The position numbers were made by a program, and so were the translations under genes. The notes under the pieces are model-generated. The model ran no database searches. It was not told where the DNA came from and saw only the letters and a program-made list of their open reading frames with translations. A DNA stretch of 64,000 nucleotides from CBDCUF01 sp965222525 (lineage in GTDB: Bacteria > Pseudomonadota > Alphaproteobacteria > Rickettsiales > UBA8987): positions 868,001 to 932,000 of the forward strand of contig OZ244955.1 of NCBI GenBank assembly GCA_965222525.1, written 5' to 3'. Of this stretch, positions 25,353 through 34,966 are shown piece after piece (the first letter of the stretch is position 1; each line of letters opens with the position of its first letter).

Positions 25353-25483
25353 GGTTCTTATCAACAGATTTTTGTAGCAGTATGATGCAGCCGGTATAGA
25401 AGCAGCAATAAAATTGATGAAATCCTCCGAATTTTATGCTATTGTTAGAGGCAGTTCTTTTCGCAATCTAAAGGAGTTTAATT

Positions 25484-25669
25484 ATGTCTGTACAATCCCA
25501 TCTCAGTTCACTACATCAAAAACATGAATCACTTGAGGAAAAAATCAACGATGCTTTCACGCACCACGTATCGGACACGGAAGTAGCACAATTAAAAAAG
25601 GAAAAACTCAGGCTCAAGGACGAAATTGAATTTTATAATACCCAACTAGAAACAAAACAATCTGCCTAA
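25484..25669 (+). CDS. DUF465 (YdcH-like) small protein
   Basis: 61 residues, a helical hairpin: HLSSLHQKHESLEEKINDAF followed by LKKEKLRLKDEIEFYNTQLE. It matches the DUF465/YdcH family, abundant in alphaproteobacteria and of unknown function. AAAGGAG lies seven bases before the ATG. It ends convergently with, and overlaps by four bases, the AsmA-like gene. Confidence 0.85.
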   Translation: MSVQSHLSSLHQKHESLEEKINDAFTHHVSDTEVAQLKKEKLRLKDEIEFYNTQLETKQSA

Positions 25670-28600
25670 TTCTTGCTGTTTTCGAAATCTTCGTTGGCCT
25701 GGTCGACGTCTTTGCCGCCCCATACCTTGCGCAGGAAGCCAGGGGTTAACATACTTAGCGGGTTTACCGTAACTTCCGGGTCGGGGTATTTGCCCTTGAC
25801 CGAATAGCGGGTGGCAATCAGTCCTTCGCCCTCCTCACCGATGAATATCTTGCCTACCAGCGGGACACCTCCCAGCAGACTGTTAAGTGCATATGCCGGA
25901 ATAACCGCCCCGTCCATTTCCACTTCACTGGTTTTGAAGTTGATATCACCACCGGCGGTAATTCCGATAGAACTACCGGCGGTCTTCAGCAGATGCAGGG
26001 TAAATGTATCATCTGCATAGATATAGTCGGTTTTGAGTTCATCGAAAGAAATACCCTCACCCTGCAGCAAGTCAACAATACCTCCGAAAGAGCCAAGGCT
26101 AAGGATTTTCGCCAGAACAGGGGCTTGCTGTACCTTGTAATCATTCATCAGGATACGGCCTTCTGCGGAAAGCGTATCGAGCGCAAGCCGGCCATCCGCC
26201 TCGAATATACCGTCCTTAATATGCGGCGTTATTCCGAATCCGCCAAGAAATGCTCCGGCATTCTTTGAAGTGATATGGATATGGCGAATGTTATTGTCAG
26301 CGACAACCTCCACAACTTCACCCGTATCACCCTCCGGTATATCCTTCTCCCCATATGCAATATGCAATGCTGCACCATCTTTACTCTCTGCCTTCTCAAA
26401 TACACCATCAAGCGCAGCATCGGTACAATAATCAGTGACACATTTCAGACTGCCGGAAACATTTTTCATTACCACATCATTTTTAAGCAGTAATTTATCC
26501 ACAGCAATCTCGCCATTTAATGAATACTGCTCCTGATATTCCTCATACTGCCCGCTTTCACTACCATATTCCGCCTGTTCAGCATCTATGTCACCGTTAC
26601 CATTTCCGAAATGCTTGTCGAGTAGTGGCCTGGCATCCAGCAGATTGCCGTCTACCCGCACGAAATAATCACTCAAGCCGCTATCCGGCACAGATTTCCT
26701 TATATCAAGCGATACATCGCTTTCACCCAGGTAAAATTTCTCCACATTAATATCCACCTGCTCACCGTTACGGGAAAATTCAGCCTTGCCTTGTGCCGAC
26801 AAGCCATTTTCAGCCTCGAGCTTGAATGCGCCCAGTTTTATGGTCTCCCCGCGCAGGCTGTCAGAGGCGGCAAAGGAAAAATCAAGCGGTATACCCATCG
26901 GTTTATGCCAGTCAATAACCGGTGCATCGACATATGCCTCCTTTAAATCCAGCATACCTATGACATTGCGGGTATTATCCTTCCGGGAGATATCGGCCTT
27001 TACCCCTATACTGCCTTTTATAAAATCAGGTATATTAAACCCGAAACTTTCCAGTTCCTGCGGGGTAACAACGGTTTTTACCGTATATCTTTCATCATAC
27101 TGATTGCTGTCAAATTCCTTTTTATATGACAGGTCGGCGAAGATTGAATTGACATAGGCGCTACCATCGACGTCCAGCCCACTGCTGCCATATGTAACCG
27201 TAAAATTCCCCCCGCTGATACTGACATTTTCATATATATCAGGTGCATCTATATCGGAAAGCTCGCATATAGCGGTGAAATTGACTTTCTTTATCTTGTC
27301 AGCCTCCTGTTCGGTATCCTTCTTTTTGCGCAGCGGGAAACCCAGTTTGAACCTGGTTTCGGCCTTGCCCTTTATCCTGCGCAATTGCTCCAGTTGCTCA
27401 TTGCTTATCCTGTTTTTCGACAATGCGATAAATTCGGTTAAATCCTCTGCGCTACCTTTGGTGTGTCCCTTTATTTCTATTACCGATTTACGCTCTATCA
27501 TTCCGGAGATTTTCACCAGTCCGGTAACCAGCTCGGAATTACCGACCTTCCCCTCCTTCATTGCAATTTCGATAGTATCACCGGTGAATTTCGCTACCCC
27601 CTCGGTACGCTTTATCGGAGGTAACTCCGGATAATAATTCACATCGCTGTTGACGAACTCCACCATCGCATCCACCGAACTATCCGACAGGCGGCGGTTG
27701 ATAATATTCTTCGGCGTAATACGTAGTGTGATACTTGCCCGGTTATACATCCCGCCGGTAATATTGCTCAGCACCCATTTGCGGCTTCTCGGAACATATT
27801 TCTCCGGCCAGTATTTTTGCAGTTCACTCATCTTCATCCCGACCATATCGGTTTTCATCTTCAGGTCAGGCAGACGTTTCTCCGGCTTACCCTCGGCAAC
27901 TTCCTGCGGGATAAACGAAACCTTACCAACCGTCTTGACGTAAGGCATAATTCCCTGCCGGCTTACCATACGGAAACCGACATATTCCGCCTTGCCATCC
28001 TCACGCAGCAATACCTTTATATCCCCGCTCATCAGCATATTAGTCCCGTCCAGCCAGTAGAATTGCGGGAATATATCCGATACCACTCCAGGGAAGATAT
28101 TGCTGAACCTGTTTTCAACATGCAGCTTGTTTTCGTGGGTGATAAAGCCTTCCGACCTGAGCCAGCCATCTTTGCCCAGAAAATCACCATTCATCCTGGT
28201 GACAAAGGTAATCACCCCGTCATCGTTAAGAAACTCGGTGGAAAAGCCCGGTACCGTCCATAATATATCCTCCTTGCCATTATGCAGGATAATACGGGTA
28301 TTGTTCATCGATATACGCCGCAGAGGGATTTTCTGGTTATTCTCCGCAATCCTGCGCAGGATATCGGCTATTGCATTCTGGTAGGGCGTAAGAGGATGCG
28401 GGCCGATATCGGAAAGCATCATATCTTCCTCTTCGGGATTAGTAGTCCTGCGCCTGAACCAGCCCTTGGTTGTAATATGCAGTTCGGGGGATTCGATAAT
28501 CAGGTTTTCTATCCTGAATGTACCGATAAGCAGGCCGGATAAATCCATATGGGCTTTTACATCAGGCAGGGAAGTCACTTTAACCCCGTCTTTGGTGAAA

Positions 28601-28848
28601 ATTGTCGTATCCTTAATCTGTATGCCCAGCCCGCCTTCTGTACCATTATAGCCCATAATGGTTTCACCAATCCTGACTTTATATTTCGGATTTAGTTTAT
28701 TGAGTGTTTCCTCGATTTTCTCCGGGAGTATGGGGATCGAACGGGGAGCGGTATATATAGTCAGGAGAAATGCAGCAACCAGCAATACAGTTATCGTAGC
28801 CATTATCATGCAGGTTCTCAGCAGATATTTCAGGGTTGTTTTGAGCAT
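25666..28848 (-). CDS. AsmA/YhdP-like envelope protein (DUF3971 and AsmA_2 type)
   Basis: 1060 residues. A single N-terminal membrane helix (MATITVLLVAAFLLTIYTAP) anchors a long periplasmic beta-rich body with the recurring YhdP-type patterns (LIGTFRIENLIIESPELHIT, YWPEKYVPRSRKWVLSNITG, and VLAKILSLGSFGGIVDLLQG near the C-terminus). YhdP and TamB family proteins form long hydrophobic grooves thought to carry phospholipids between membranes. Length is typical for alphaproteobacteria. It stands alone, with palindromic repeats in its upstream region. Confidence 0.85.
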   Translation of the reverse strand: MLKTTLKYLLRTCMIMATITVLLVAAFLLTIYTAPRSIPILPEKIEETLNKLNPKYKVRIGETIMGYNGTEGGLGIQIKDTTIFTKDGVKVTSLPDVKAHMDLSGLLIGTFRIENLIIESPELHITTKGWFRRRTTNPEEEDMMLSDIGPHPLTPYQNAIADILRRIAENNQKIPLRRISMNNTRIILHNGKEDILWTVPGFSTEFLNDDGVITFVTRMNGDFLGKDGWLRSEGFITHENKLHVENRFSNIFPGVVSDIFPQFYWLDGTNMLMSGDIKVLLREDGKAEYVGFRMVSRQGIMPYVKTVGKVSFIPQEVAEGKPEKRLPDLKMKTDMVGMKMSELQKYWPEKYVPRSRKWVLSNITGGMYNRASITLRITPKNIINRRLSDSSVDAMVEFVNSDVNYYPELPPIKRTEGVAKFTGDTIEIAMKEGKVGNSELVTGLVKISGMIERKSVIEIKGHTKGSAEDLTEFIALSKNRISNEQLEQLRRIKGKAETRFKLGFPLRKKKDTEQEADKIKKVNFTAICELSDIDAPDIYENVSISGGNFTVTYGSSGLDVDGSAYVNSIFADLSYKKEFDSNQYDERYTVKTVVTPQELESFGFNIPDFIKGSIGVKADISRKDNTRNVIGMLDLKEAYVDAPVIDWHKPMGIPLDFSFAASDSLRGETIKLGAFKLEAENGLSAQGKAEFSRNGEQVDINVEKFYLGESDVSLDIRKSVPDSGLSDYFVRVDGNLLDARPLLDKHFGNGNGDIDAEQAEYGSESGQYEEYQEQYSLNGEIAVDKLLLKNDVVMKNVSGSLKCVTDYCTDAALDGVFEKAESKDGAALHIAYGEKDIPEGDTGEVVEVVADNNIRHIHITSKNAGAFLGGFGITPHIKDGIFEADGRLALDTLSAEGRILMNDYKVQQAPVLAKILSLGSFGGIVDLLQGEGISFDELKTDYIYADDTFTLHLLKTAGSSIGITAGGDINFKTSEVEMDGAVIPAYALNSLLGGVPLVGKIFIGEEGEGLIATRYSVKGKYPDPEVTVNPLSMLTPGFLRKVWGGKDVDQANEDFENSKN

Positions 28849-28869
28849 TATAGGTATTTTTCCGTTTCA

Positions 28870-28891
28870 CCTCCCCCGCTTGCGGGGGAGG
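28870..28891. repeat. perfect GC-rich palindrome upstream of the AsmA-like gene
   Basis: CCTCCCCCGC TT GCGGGGGAGG, a 10-bp stem with a two-base centre, 22 bp upstream of the AsmA-like start codon. Similar C-rich palindromes are frequent dispersed elements in alphaproteobacterial genomes. Confidence 0.7.
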
Positions 28892-28903
28892 CAAGAAATT
28901 CGT

Positions 28904-29052
28904 TGTCATGCTGAACTTGTTTCAGCATCCATCTCTCATAACCCCGATGACTAACAAACTTTGACTATACTTATCAAAATGCAAAACCTGTTTATTTACC
29001 ACCAAGATTCCATCATTGGAAAAATGGATCCCGAAACAAGTTCGGGATGACA
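28904..29052. repeat. inverted repeat pair of the TCATGCTGAAC / AAGTTCGGGATGAC type
   Basis: Left unit (28904-28932) carries TGCTGAACTTGTTTCAGCA, itself a palindrome, next to GTCAT. Right unit (29025-29052) carries CCCGAAACAAGTTCGGGATG. The two are complementary outside their stems (ATCCAT / ATGGATC). Between them are about 90 bp of AT-rich sequence. Such units are widespread in Rickettsiales-like genomes. The unit lies between the divergent AsmA-like and glnE genes. Confidence 0.65.
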
Positions 29053-29132
29053 GTACATAAAATAACTATAGCGGAGAACCTGTTGTTCAGGCTATATAAT
29101 TAGCGTTAACCATTGGTATTTCTGGTGGATTT

Positions 29133-32096
29133 ATGAAGCGTTCTGACATTTTTGCAAATATTGACGTGCTGCCATTGGCGGGGAATCCTGACAAGGTCAG
29201 GGTCAGTATGGAACAATGGGTTGATAGCGCCAACGCCCTTGATGACGGGTTGCGGGATTTTGTGCTGTCCTTCACGCATAAACCCGACGGGAGCAAACTG
29301 CTTGAAGCTATATTCGGCAACAGCCAGTATCTCACCCATTGCCTTATGAATGAGCAAGCTTTGGTGAAATCCATATTCGATGACGGTTTTGATATCAGCT
29401 TTTTCAACCTGATAGAGAAGATGAAATATGATGCGGTGGTTATTGACAATACGGTGCATGTAATGGCGATGCTCAGGCTGGCACGGCGCAGGGTATCACT
29501 ACTGGTAGCGTTGGCTGATATTACCGAAAACTGGGGGCTGGAGAAGGTAACTGCCGGCCTGAGTGAATTTGCTGAAGAAGCGGTGGGGATTGTAGTGCGC
29601 CATCTGCTGCAACAGGCAGGACGCAAGGGTGAGATTGAACTTGCCGATATGGATAATCCTGAAATCGGCTCCGGCCTTGTGGTTATGGCGATGGGCAAAC
29701 TCGGCGCATATGAACTGAATTACTCCAGTGATATTGATTTAATCGTATTTTTTGACCCTGCAAAGCTGCGCTATATCGGGCGCACCACCATTTCCCGTTT
29801 TTTTATCAAATTCACCCAGGAGATGCGCCGTATACTGGATGAACGTACTAAAGACGGTTATGTATTCCGTTGTGATCTTCGCTTGCGGCCTGACCCTGGC
29901 TCGATGCCGGTTGCGATAACGGTGCAGGCGGCCGAGCTTTACTATGAGAATCTGGGACAGAACTGGGAGCGGGCGGCGATGATTAAAGCCCGTCCTATTG
30001 CCGGTGACAGGGAAACCTGCGCTTATGTAATGAATTTCATCCGGCCATATGTCTGGCGCCGGTCGCTGGATTTCTACAGTTTGCAGGATATCCATTCGAT
30101 AAAGCGCCAGATAAACAGCAAGGTAGGCGAACTGCCGGATAATCTGTACGGGCATAATATCAAGCTCGGCCATGGCGGTATTCGTGAGATTGAGTTTTTT
30201 GCCCAGACCCAGCAGCTTATATATGGCGGGCGCAGGCCGGTATTGCAGGTATCCTCCACCTGCGATGCACTTCAGGCACTGGTGGGTGCGGGCGAGGTCG
30301 AGCAGGGGATATGCGACGAACTGACCGCGGCTTATTGCTTCTACCGCAAGCTGGAACACAGATTGCAGATGATAGCCGACCAGCAGACTCATAGCCTGCC
30401 GGAGAATGCCGAAAAGATGCAGGAATTTGCGGTATTTATGGGATATGAAAAAACGCAGGATTTTATTGATGATTTGAAACGGCATATAACAAGGGTGCAG
30501 CAGCATTATGCCCATTTGTTTGAAAGCTCTCCTTCTCTGGCCAGCACTAGCCCCGAAGCCGGTGGCAGCCTGGTATTTACCGGTTCGGATGATGACCCGG
30601 AGACATTGAAAACCTTGCAGAAAATGGGATTCGGGAATCCCGTCAGGATATCGGCTGCCATACGTGGCTGGCATCACGGGCGCTATCGGGCTACCCGCAC
30701 TACCCGTGCCCGTGAAATCCTGACCGAGCTTATGCCGATATTGCTCGGTGCATTATCGGAAACCTCTGCCCCGGACCTTGCCTTCACCAAATTCGATGAG
30801 TTTCTAAGCAAGCTGCCTTCGGGGGTGCAGATTTTCTCGTTGTTTTATTCCAATCCTGGGCTGCTTAACCTGATTGCCGATATTATGGGTGACTACCCCT
30901 ATATCGCCGAGAATCTGAGCCGCTCCCCCGCATTGCTGGATTATGTACTGGCACCGGAATTTTATGACTCACTGCCTAACCGGCAGCGGCTTGAACATAG
31001 TCTGGATGAGCATATTGCCCGTAATGCCCGTGATATGCAGGATGTGCTGGATATCACCCGTAGCTGGACGCATGAGCGTCAGTTCCGGCTTGGAGTACAG
31101 CTTATCAAACGCAAAATTACCACCGAAGATGCGCTTTCCGGCCTGTCGGTTATTGCAGATATAGTGTTGTCCAGACTGCTGCATGAGATATCGCAGGAAT
31201 TCGAGGAGAAATACGGAATTATCGAGGGTAGCGATTTTGCGATAATAGCTCTGGGCAAGCTGGGTAGCCAGGAATTATATTTCGGCTCCGACCTCGATTT
31301 GATATTCATTTATGATGTGCCGGATAATTCCTCCGCTTCCAACGGCAAGATTCCGCTTACCGCCGGTGACTATTTCGCACGGCTGAGCCGCCGCTTCATC
31401 AATGCCATAATGGCGCTTACCCGTGAAGGGCGGCTGTATGATATTGATTTGCGGCTGCGTCCTTCGGGTAATGACGGGCCGGTTGCAACCAGTCTCGATG
31501 CATTCGGCAATTATTACGAAGGGGATGCGTGGATATGGGAGTATATGGCGCTTACCCGTGCACGGGTAGTGGCCGGCAGTGATGATTTCAGCCGCAAGGT
31601 TATGGCTACAATCCGCAGCAAGCTTACCCGCAAATGGCAGGGACAGGAGCTGGTCGAGGGAGTGCTCTACATGCATGAAAAATCGATGCGTGAGCATAAA
31701 ACCGATAATATTTTTGATATAAGATATGTCAGGGGCGGTCTGCTGGATCTGGAATATATCGCCCATTACCTGCAGCTTAAATATGCGGCGGAAAATCCTG
31801 CTATACTGGCAACAAATACCCGAAAATCTATCGAAAATCTACGGGATGCAAGGCTTGTAGAAGCAGGTGATGCTAACATATTACTTGATGCTCTGCTGTT
31901 ATATTCCAATCTGCAATCTTCTATCCGACTAACTAATTTTCAGGCAAAACATGGCAAAATCCCAATAGGATTACAGGATGTACTAACCGAACATACAGGA
32001 TTCAAAAACGGCCATAAGGATTTCACAAACCTGCAAAAAACCCTCTCTCTCACCCAGAAGCAGGTACATCAGCTATTCGACAGGCTGGTTGTATAA
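29133..32096 (+). CDS. glnE: bifunctional glutamine synthetase adenylyltransferase/deadenylase
   Basis: 987 residues with two nucleotidyltransferase halves. The first active site is in MGKLGAYELNYSSDIDLIVF and the second in ALGKLGSQELYFGSDLDLIF, each followed by a GlnD/PII-uridylyltransferase-type helical domain. It adenylylates and deadenylylates glutamine synthetase in response to PII. Slightly longer than E. coli GlnE (946). It starts at ATG 29133 without a strong ribosome site (GGTGG). No glnA, glnB or glnD in the window. ihfA follows 96 bp downstream. Confidence 0.96.
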   Translation: MKRSDIFANIDVLPLAGNPDKVRVSMEQWVDSANALDDGLRDFVLSFTHKPDGSKLLEAIFGNSQYLTHCLMNEQALVKSIFDDGFDISFFNLIEKMKYDAVVIDNTVHVMAMLRLARRRVSLLVALADITENWGLEKVTAGLSEFAEEAVGIVVRHLLQQAGRKGEIELADMDNPEIGSGLVVMAMGKLGAYELNYSSDIDLIVFFDPAKLRYIGRTTISRFFIKFTQEMRRILDERTKDGYVFRCDLRLRPDPGSMPVAITVQAAELYYENLGQNWERAAMIKARPIAGDRETCAYVMNFIRPYVWRRSLDFYSLQDIHSIKRQINSKVGELPDNLYGHNIKLGHGGIREIEFFAQTQQLIYGGRRPVLQVSSTCDALQALVGAGEVEQGICDELTAAYCFYRKLEHRLQMIADQQTHSLPENAEKMQEFAVFMGYEKTQDFIDDLKRHITRVQQHYAHLFESSPSLASTSPEAGGSLVFTGSDDDPETLKTLQKMGFGNPVRISAAIRGWHHGRYRATRTTRAREILTELMPILLGALSETSAPDLAFTKFDEFLSKLPSGVQIFSLFYSNPGLLNLIADIMGDYPYIAENLSRSPALLDYVLAPEFYDSLPNRQRLEHSLDEHIARNARDMQDVLDITRSWTHERQFRLGVQLIKRKITTEDALSGLSVIADIVLSRLLHEISQEFEEKYGIIEGSDFAIIALGKLGSQELYFGSDLDLIFIYDVPDNSSASNGKIPLTAGDYFARLSRRFINAIMALTREGRLYDIDLRLRPSGNDGPVATSLDAFGNYYEGDAWIWEYMALTRARVVAGSDDFSRKVMATIRSKLTRKWQGQELVEGVLYMHEKSMREHKTDNIFDIRYVRGGLLDLEYIAHYLQLKYAAENPAILATNTRKSIENLRDARLVEAGDANILLDALLLYSNLQSSIRLTNFQAKHGKIPIGLQDVLTEHTGFKNGHKDFTNLQKTLSLTQKQVHQLFDRLVV

Positions 32097-32192
32097 ACAA
32101 CTGTAAAACAATAAGATACTTAAATTTCTTTATATTACAGCTTGACTGGTAAATAATTAGCAGATAAGAATCACAGTTCGGAGGAGTTGAGT

Positions 32193-32489
32193 ATGACTGA
32201 AACCTTGACAAGAGCGGGGCTTACCGCGCGTGTATATCGTGAGCTGGGATTATCCCAGTCCGAATGTGCCGAAATCGTCGATGACCTGATAGAGGAGCTG
32301 ATATTTGCCCTGGAGAAGGGAGAGCAGGTAAAGCTGTCTTCATTCGGTACGTTTGAAGTGCGCCACAAGGAACCACGTATCGGGCGCAATCCCAGGACAA
32401 AAGAGGAAGTGCCGATTTCCGCACGTAATGTGGTAAGCTTCCATGCATCGAATGTCCTGACAAAATTGATAAATACCAATCTGGAATAA
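32193..32489 (+). CDS. ihfA: integration host factor subunit alpha
   Basis: 98 residues of the HU/IHF fold. Features: the N-terminal helix hairpin (LTRAGLTARVYRELGLSQSE), the beta arm FGTFEVRHKEPRIGRNPRTK with the Pro that intercalates DNA, and the C-terminal KLINTNLE. I chose the ATG at 32193, six bases after GGAGGAG, over a TTG two codons upstream. The position directly before a MerR gene is the usual ihfA arrangement. Confidence 0.93.
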   Translation: MTETLTRAGLTARVYRELGLSQSECAEIVDDLIEELIFALEKGEQVKLSSFGTFEVRHKEPRIGRNPRTKEEVPISARNVVSFHASNVLTKLINTNLE

Positions 32490-32519
32490 GCATCCGGGGT
32501 AGCCCTTAAGGAGTAGCTG

Positions 32520-32951
32520 ATGGCTGTTGATTTGCTGGAAAAGAAGAAGGCGGGTTCTGCCTTCAAGACGATAGGTGAGGTATCGGCAGAGTTGAATCTG
32601 CCGCCGCATGTATTGCGTTTCTGGGAAAGCAAGTTCAGCGAAATAAAACCGCATAAACGCCGTGGCGGCCACCGTTATTATCGCCCTGCTGATATAGAGG
32701 TTATAAAGGAGGTAAAAAGCCTGCTTTATGAGCGTGGTTATACTATCAAGGGCGCGCAGAAATATCTCAAGGAAATAAAGAAGGAACAGTCCGCAACACC
32801 CACCACTACAAATGGTAGTTTGAACGGCACAAGTGCAGATAGTACGGGTAATACAGATACACCTGCCAATACCAACAATCCGAACGATACCCTGAACCGC
32901 ATCCTCAACGAACTGATAGAAGTCCGCAACCTTTTAAACCAGAGTGTTTAG
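32520..32951 (+). CDS. MerR-family transcriptional regulator
   Basis: 143 residues. N-terminal MerR HTH: FKTIGEVSAELNLPPHVLRF, then WESKFSEIKPHKRRGGHRYY, matching the family that follows ihfA in many proteobacteria. The remainder is a low-complexity Asn/Thr/Ser linker (about residues 85-122) and a short helix. No Cys-based metal-binding site is visible, so the effector is unknown. It lies 30 bp after ihfA and 12 bp before the methyltransferase-like gene, so all three are likely one transcript. Confidence 0.88.
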   Translation: MAVDLLEKKKAGSAFKTIGEVSAELNLPPHVLRFWESKFSEIKPHKRRGGHRYYRPADIEVIKEVKSLLYERGYTIKGAQKYLKEIKKEQSATPTTTNGSLNGTSADSTGNTDTPANTNNPNDTLNRILNELIEVRNLLNQSV

Positions 32952-32962
32952 AGGAAAAAATC

Positions 32963-34768
32963 ATGGAACCTGATATGGTAAAAAAAGAACAGGAAAAGCT
33001 TTTGCAGTTGGCGAAAAAGCTGCCGGTGCATGATTCCAAAATCCCGATAATCGAGACTGAGAAGCAGGAAGTTATTGATGTTGAGGCGCAGATTGCAGGC
33101 ATCACCAAGGGTATTCATATCTCCAGTATGGCCGGGGAGATTGCACATAAAAGTGCAAATGGTGAGCGGGATGCCGCCCATAAGCAGATTATCGAAATGG
33201 CAAAAATTGTGGGCAGTTTTGATTCCAACCAGCTACCTTCCAATACGAAATTTACCGATAAAATTAACCGGCTTGATATAAGCGACGGTTTCAAATCTGC
33301 ATTACAACCGCTTGCTGCACACTTTGAGCAAGGTAAGACAGCCGACCGGCTTCCCGCCGAAACCGTCAGCCAACTGGAGCAGGACATGATGCAGGTGGTT
33401 GCGGCAGAAAAAGACCAGCATCCGCAGCTTGCCGATGTCCTGAACAGCAAGGCACTAGATGACGGCAAATCTGTCAATGAATATCTACAGTCCGAGAAAC
33501 TCTACGAGGTAACTGATAAAGGCCAGTTGTTGAATGCCTCTGCAGTACGTATGGGCAGGGCTGAAAATATGGAGTGGCGGCATATTGTCGATATTAAGAA
33601 AACTTTTTATGAGAACTCAAACGACAAGGCTCGCCAGAAGAAAACCATGGAGAATTTCATTGATAATCTGGTTAAAAATGGTGGCAAGGAGGAACTTCTT
33701 GGAAAGGATAACAAGGTCAGGATTGCAGAAGTAGGGCCTGGCGATGGTGATATTACGGCGCATTTCCTTGACACGCTTACCGAAAAGTTTGGCCTTAAAA
33801 AAGATGACATTATTTACACTGCCATTGAGCAGGACAAGCGGTTTAACGACCCGAAAAGCGAGGATGCAGCACAGAATGTTCTGAAGAAGGCGGGATATAA
33901 CAACGTTACCATGATAGACGGCCAGTTCGGCAGGGAAGATAACAGGGAAGTCAATGCACAGATAGAACAGCATTATGGCAAAAATAACATAGTACTTGCA
34001 CATCACCTGTATAATTTCGGCAAAACAATGGACAAGGCTACCGAACAGTTTGATGGGTTGATGGCTGAAAATGCAGTTGCAATTACGGTACATGAGAAAA
34101 GCGGCGATGCGCTCAAGTGGCGACAGCAATTCCCTGATACATTTCGCCTCGGCGGCAAGAGCAGAACCGAGGATATAGCGGATAAATATAATGATGCGGC
34201 GGATAAGCGGAACTGGTCAAAGTTTGAGACTACTTCACAGGCGAAGGTTCCAAAACTGAGAGAAGAGGAATGGAAAATCCTGGAGAATATCAGGCCGGGC
34301 ACCCATAGCACCGATTACAGCAAAAAAGCACCTGAAGAACGGCAGGAGGTAATGAAAACCGCTATTCAGGAATATGAGTTTTTCGGCAATATTCCGGCAA
34401 CCTCAATGCGCCCTGAGAATAAGGCAAAAACTTTCCCTGCATTCAGGGAGATGGTGGAGAAGAATGGTTATTCACTGCAGAGTGTATCCGAGGTGCAAAC
34501 CCTGCTTTCAAGAGGGCATAGCAGGGAGCTGGCCGAGGCGGTAGAAAAATCCTCTCGCCAGACCGAAAAACAAATGCAGCAGGAAGAGAAAATGGAGAGG
34601 GAGGTGGACAAAATCAGGGACGGGCTTGAGATATTGTTCAGTGGCTCACATGAGCAGTCAGCTAGTCAGGATCAGCAGGAAAATAACTTTCAGGATAAAA
34701 TACGCAATGGTAATAATGACAATAGCCGTACTAATCCTGCCAAAGACACCTTCCGCAGAGGCGGGTGA
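32963..34768 (+). CDS. 601-aa cytosolic SAM-methyltransferase-like protein of unknown function
   Basis: Hydrophilic, no signal peptide or membrane helix. Residues ~1-230 are helical and unrecognised. Residues ~255-410 carry a Rossmann-type SAM site: VRIAEVGPGDGDITAHFLDT (motif I), then DIIYTAIEQDKR with an acidic residue, and NIVLAHHLYNFGKTMD as a motif IV-like loop. A charged tail follows, ending NNDNSRTNPAKDTFRRGG. The SAM core resembles small-molecule or protein methyltransferases but no specific family is evident. A coiled, polar C-terminus with net positive last residues would suit a type IV secretion substrate; this is inference. It is cotranscribed with merR by spacing and ends 92 bp before tRNA-Pro. 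Confidence 0.7.
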   Translation: MEPDMVKKEQEKLLQLAKKLPVHDSKIPIIETEKQEVIDVEAQIAGITKGIHISSMAGEIAHKSANGERDAAHKQIIEMAKIVGSFDSNQLPSNTKFTDKINRLDISDGFKSALQPLAAHFEQGKTADRLPAETVSQLEQDMMQVVAAEKDQHPQLADVLNSKALDDGKSVNEYLQSEKLYEVTDKGQLLNASAVRMGRAENMEWRHIVDIKKTFYENSNDKARQKKTMENFIDNLVKNGGKEELLGKDNKVRIAEVGPGDGDITAHFLDTLTEKFGLKKDDIIYTAIEQDKRFNDPKSEDAAQNVLKKAGYNNVTMIDGQFGREDNREVNAQIEQHYGKNNIVLAHHLYNFGKTMDKATEQFDGLMAENAVAITVHEKSGDALKWRQQFPDTFRLGGKSRTEDIADKYNDAADKRNWSKFETTSQAKVPKLREEEWKILENIRPGTHSTDYSKKAPEERQEVMKTAIQEYEFFGNIPATSMRPENKAKTFPAFREMVEKNGYSLQSVSEVQTLLSRGHSRELAEAVEKSSRQTEKQMQQEEKMEREVDKIRDGLEILFSGSHEQSASQDQQENNFQDKIRNGNNDNSRTNPAKDTFRRGG

Positions 34769-34859
34769 GATGAAAAACTCCAGCATAATGTATATTGAAA
34801 TACGCCACAGGAAAGTTATAGCTTTGCAAATACCTGTACAGCCTCTATTATATTCCTCA

Positions 34860-34936
34860 CGGAGCGTAGCGTAGCCTGGTAGCGCACTTGGCTGGGGGCC
34901 AAGGGGTCGTCGGTTCAAATCCGGCCGCTCCGACCA
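34860..34936 (+). tRNA. tRNA-Pro (GGG), attachment site of a small island
   Basis: Starts CGGAGCG TA GCGTAGCC and ends CGCTCCG A CCA. The anticodon loop CTGGGGG gives GGG. All arms pair. The last 11 bases plus one are repeated at 35532-35543, flanking a one-gene AT-rich insertion. Confidence 0.95.
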
Positions 34937-34937
34937 T
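34926..34937 (+). repeat. attL-like direct repeat at tRNA-Pro 3' end
   Basis: CGCTCCGACCAT, covering the acceptor strand, the CCA and one base beyond. An identical copy is at 35532-35543, 606 bp further on. Confidence 0.65.
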
Positions 34938-34966
34938 TGTTCGAACAAGTAGGTTATTGATCTATA

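Noticed and set aside
29739..30677. 312-codon minus-strand frame opposite glnE
   Set aside because: Shadow of glnE; composition is that of a reverse-complement frame and no domain is recognised.
34658..34948. Minus-strand frame of 96 codons (begins MFEQWSERPDLNRRPLGPQP)
   Set aside because: Antisense of tRNA-Pro and of the methyltransferase-like gene end; a classic false ORF.
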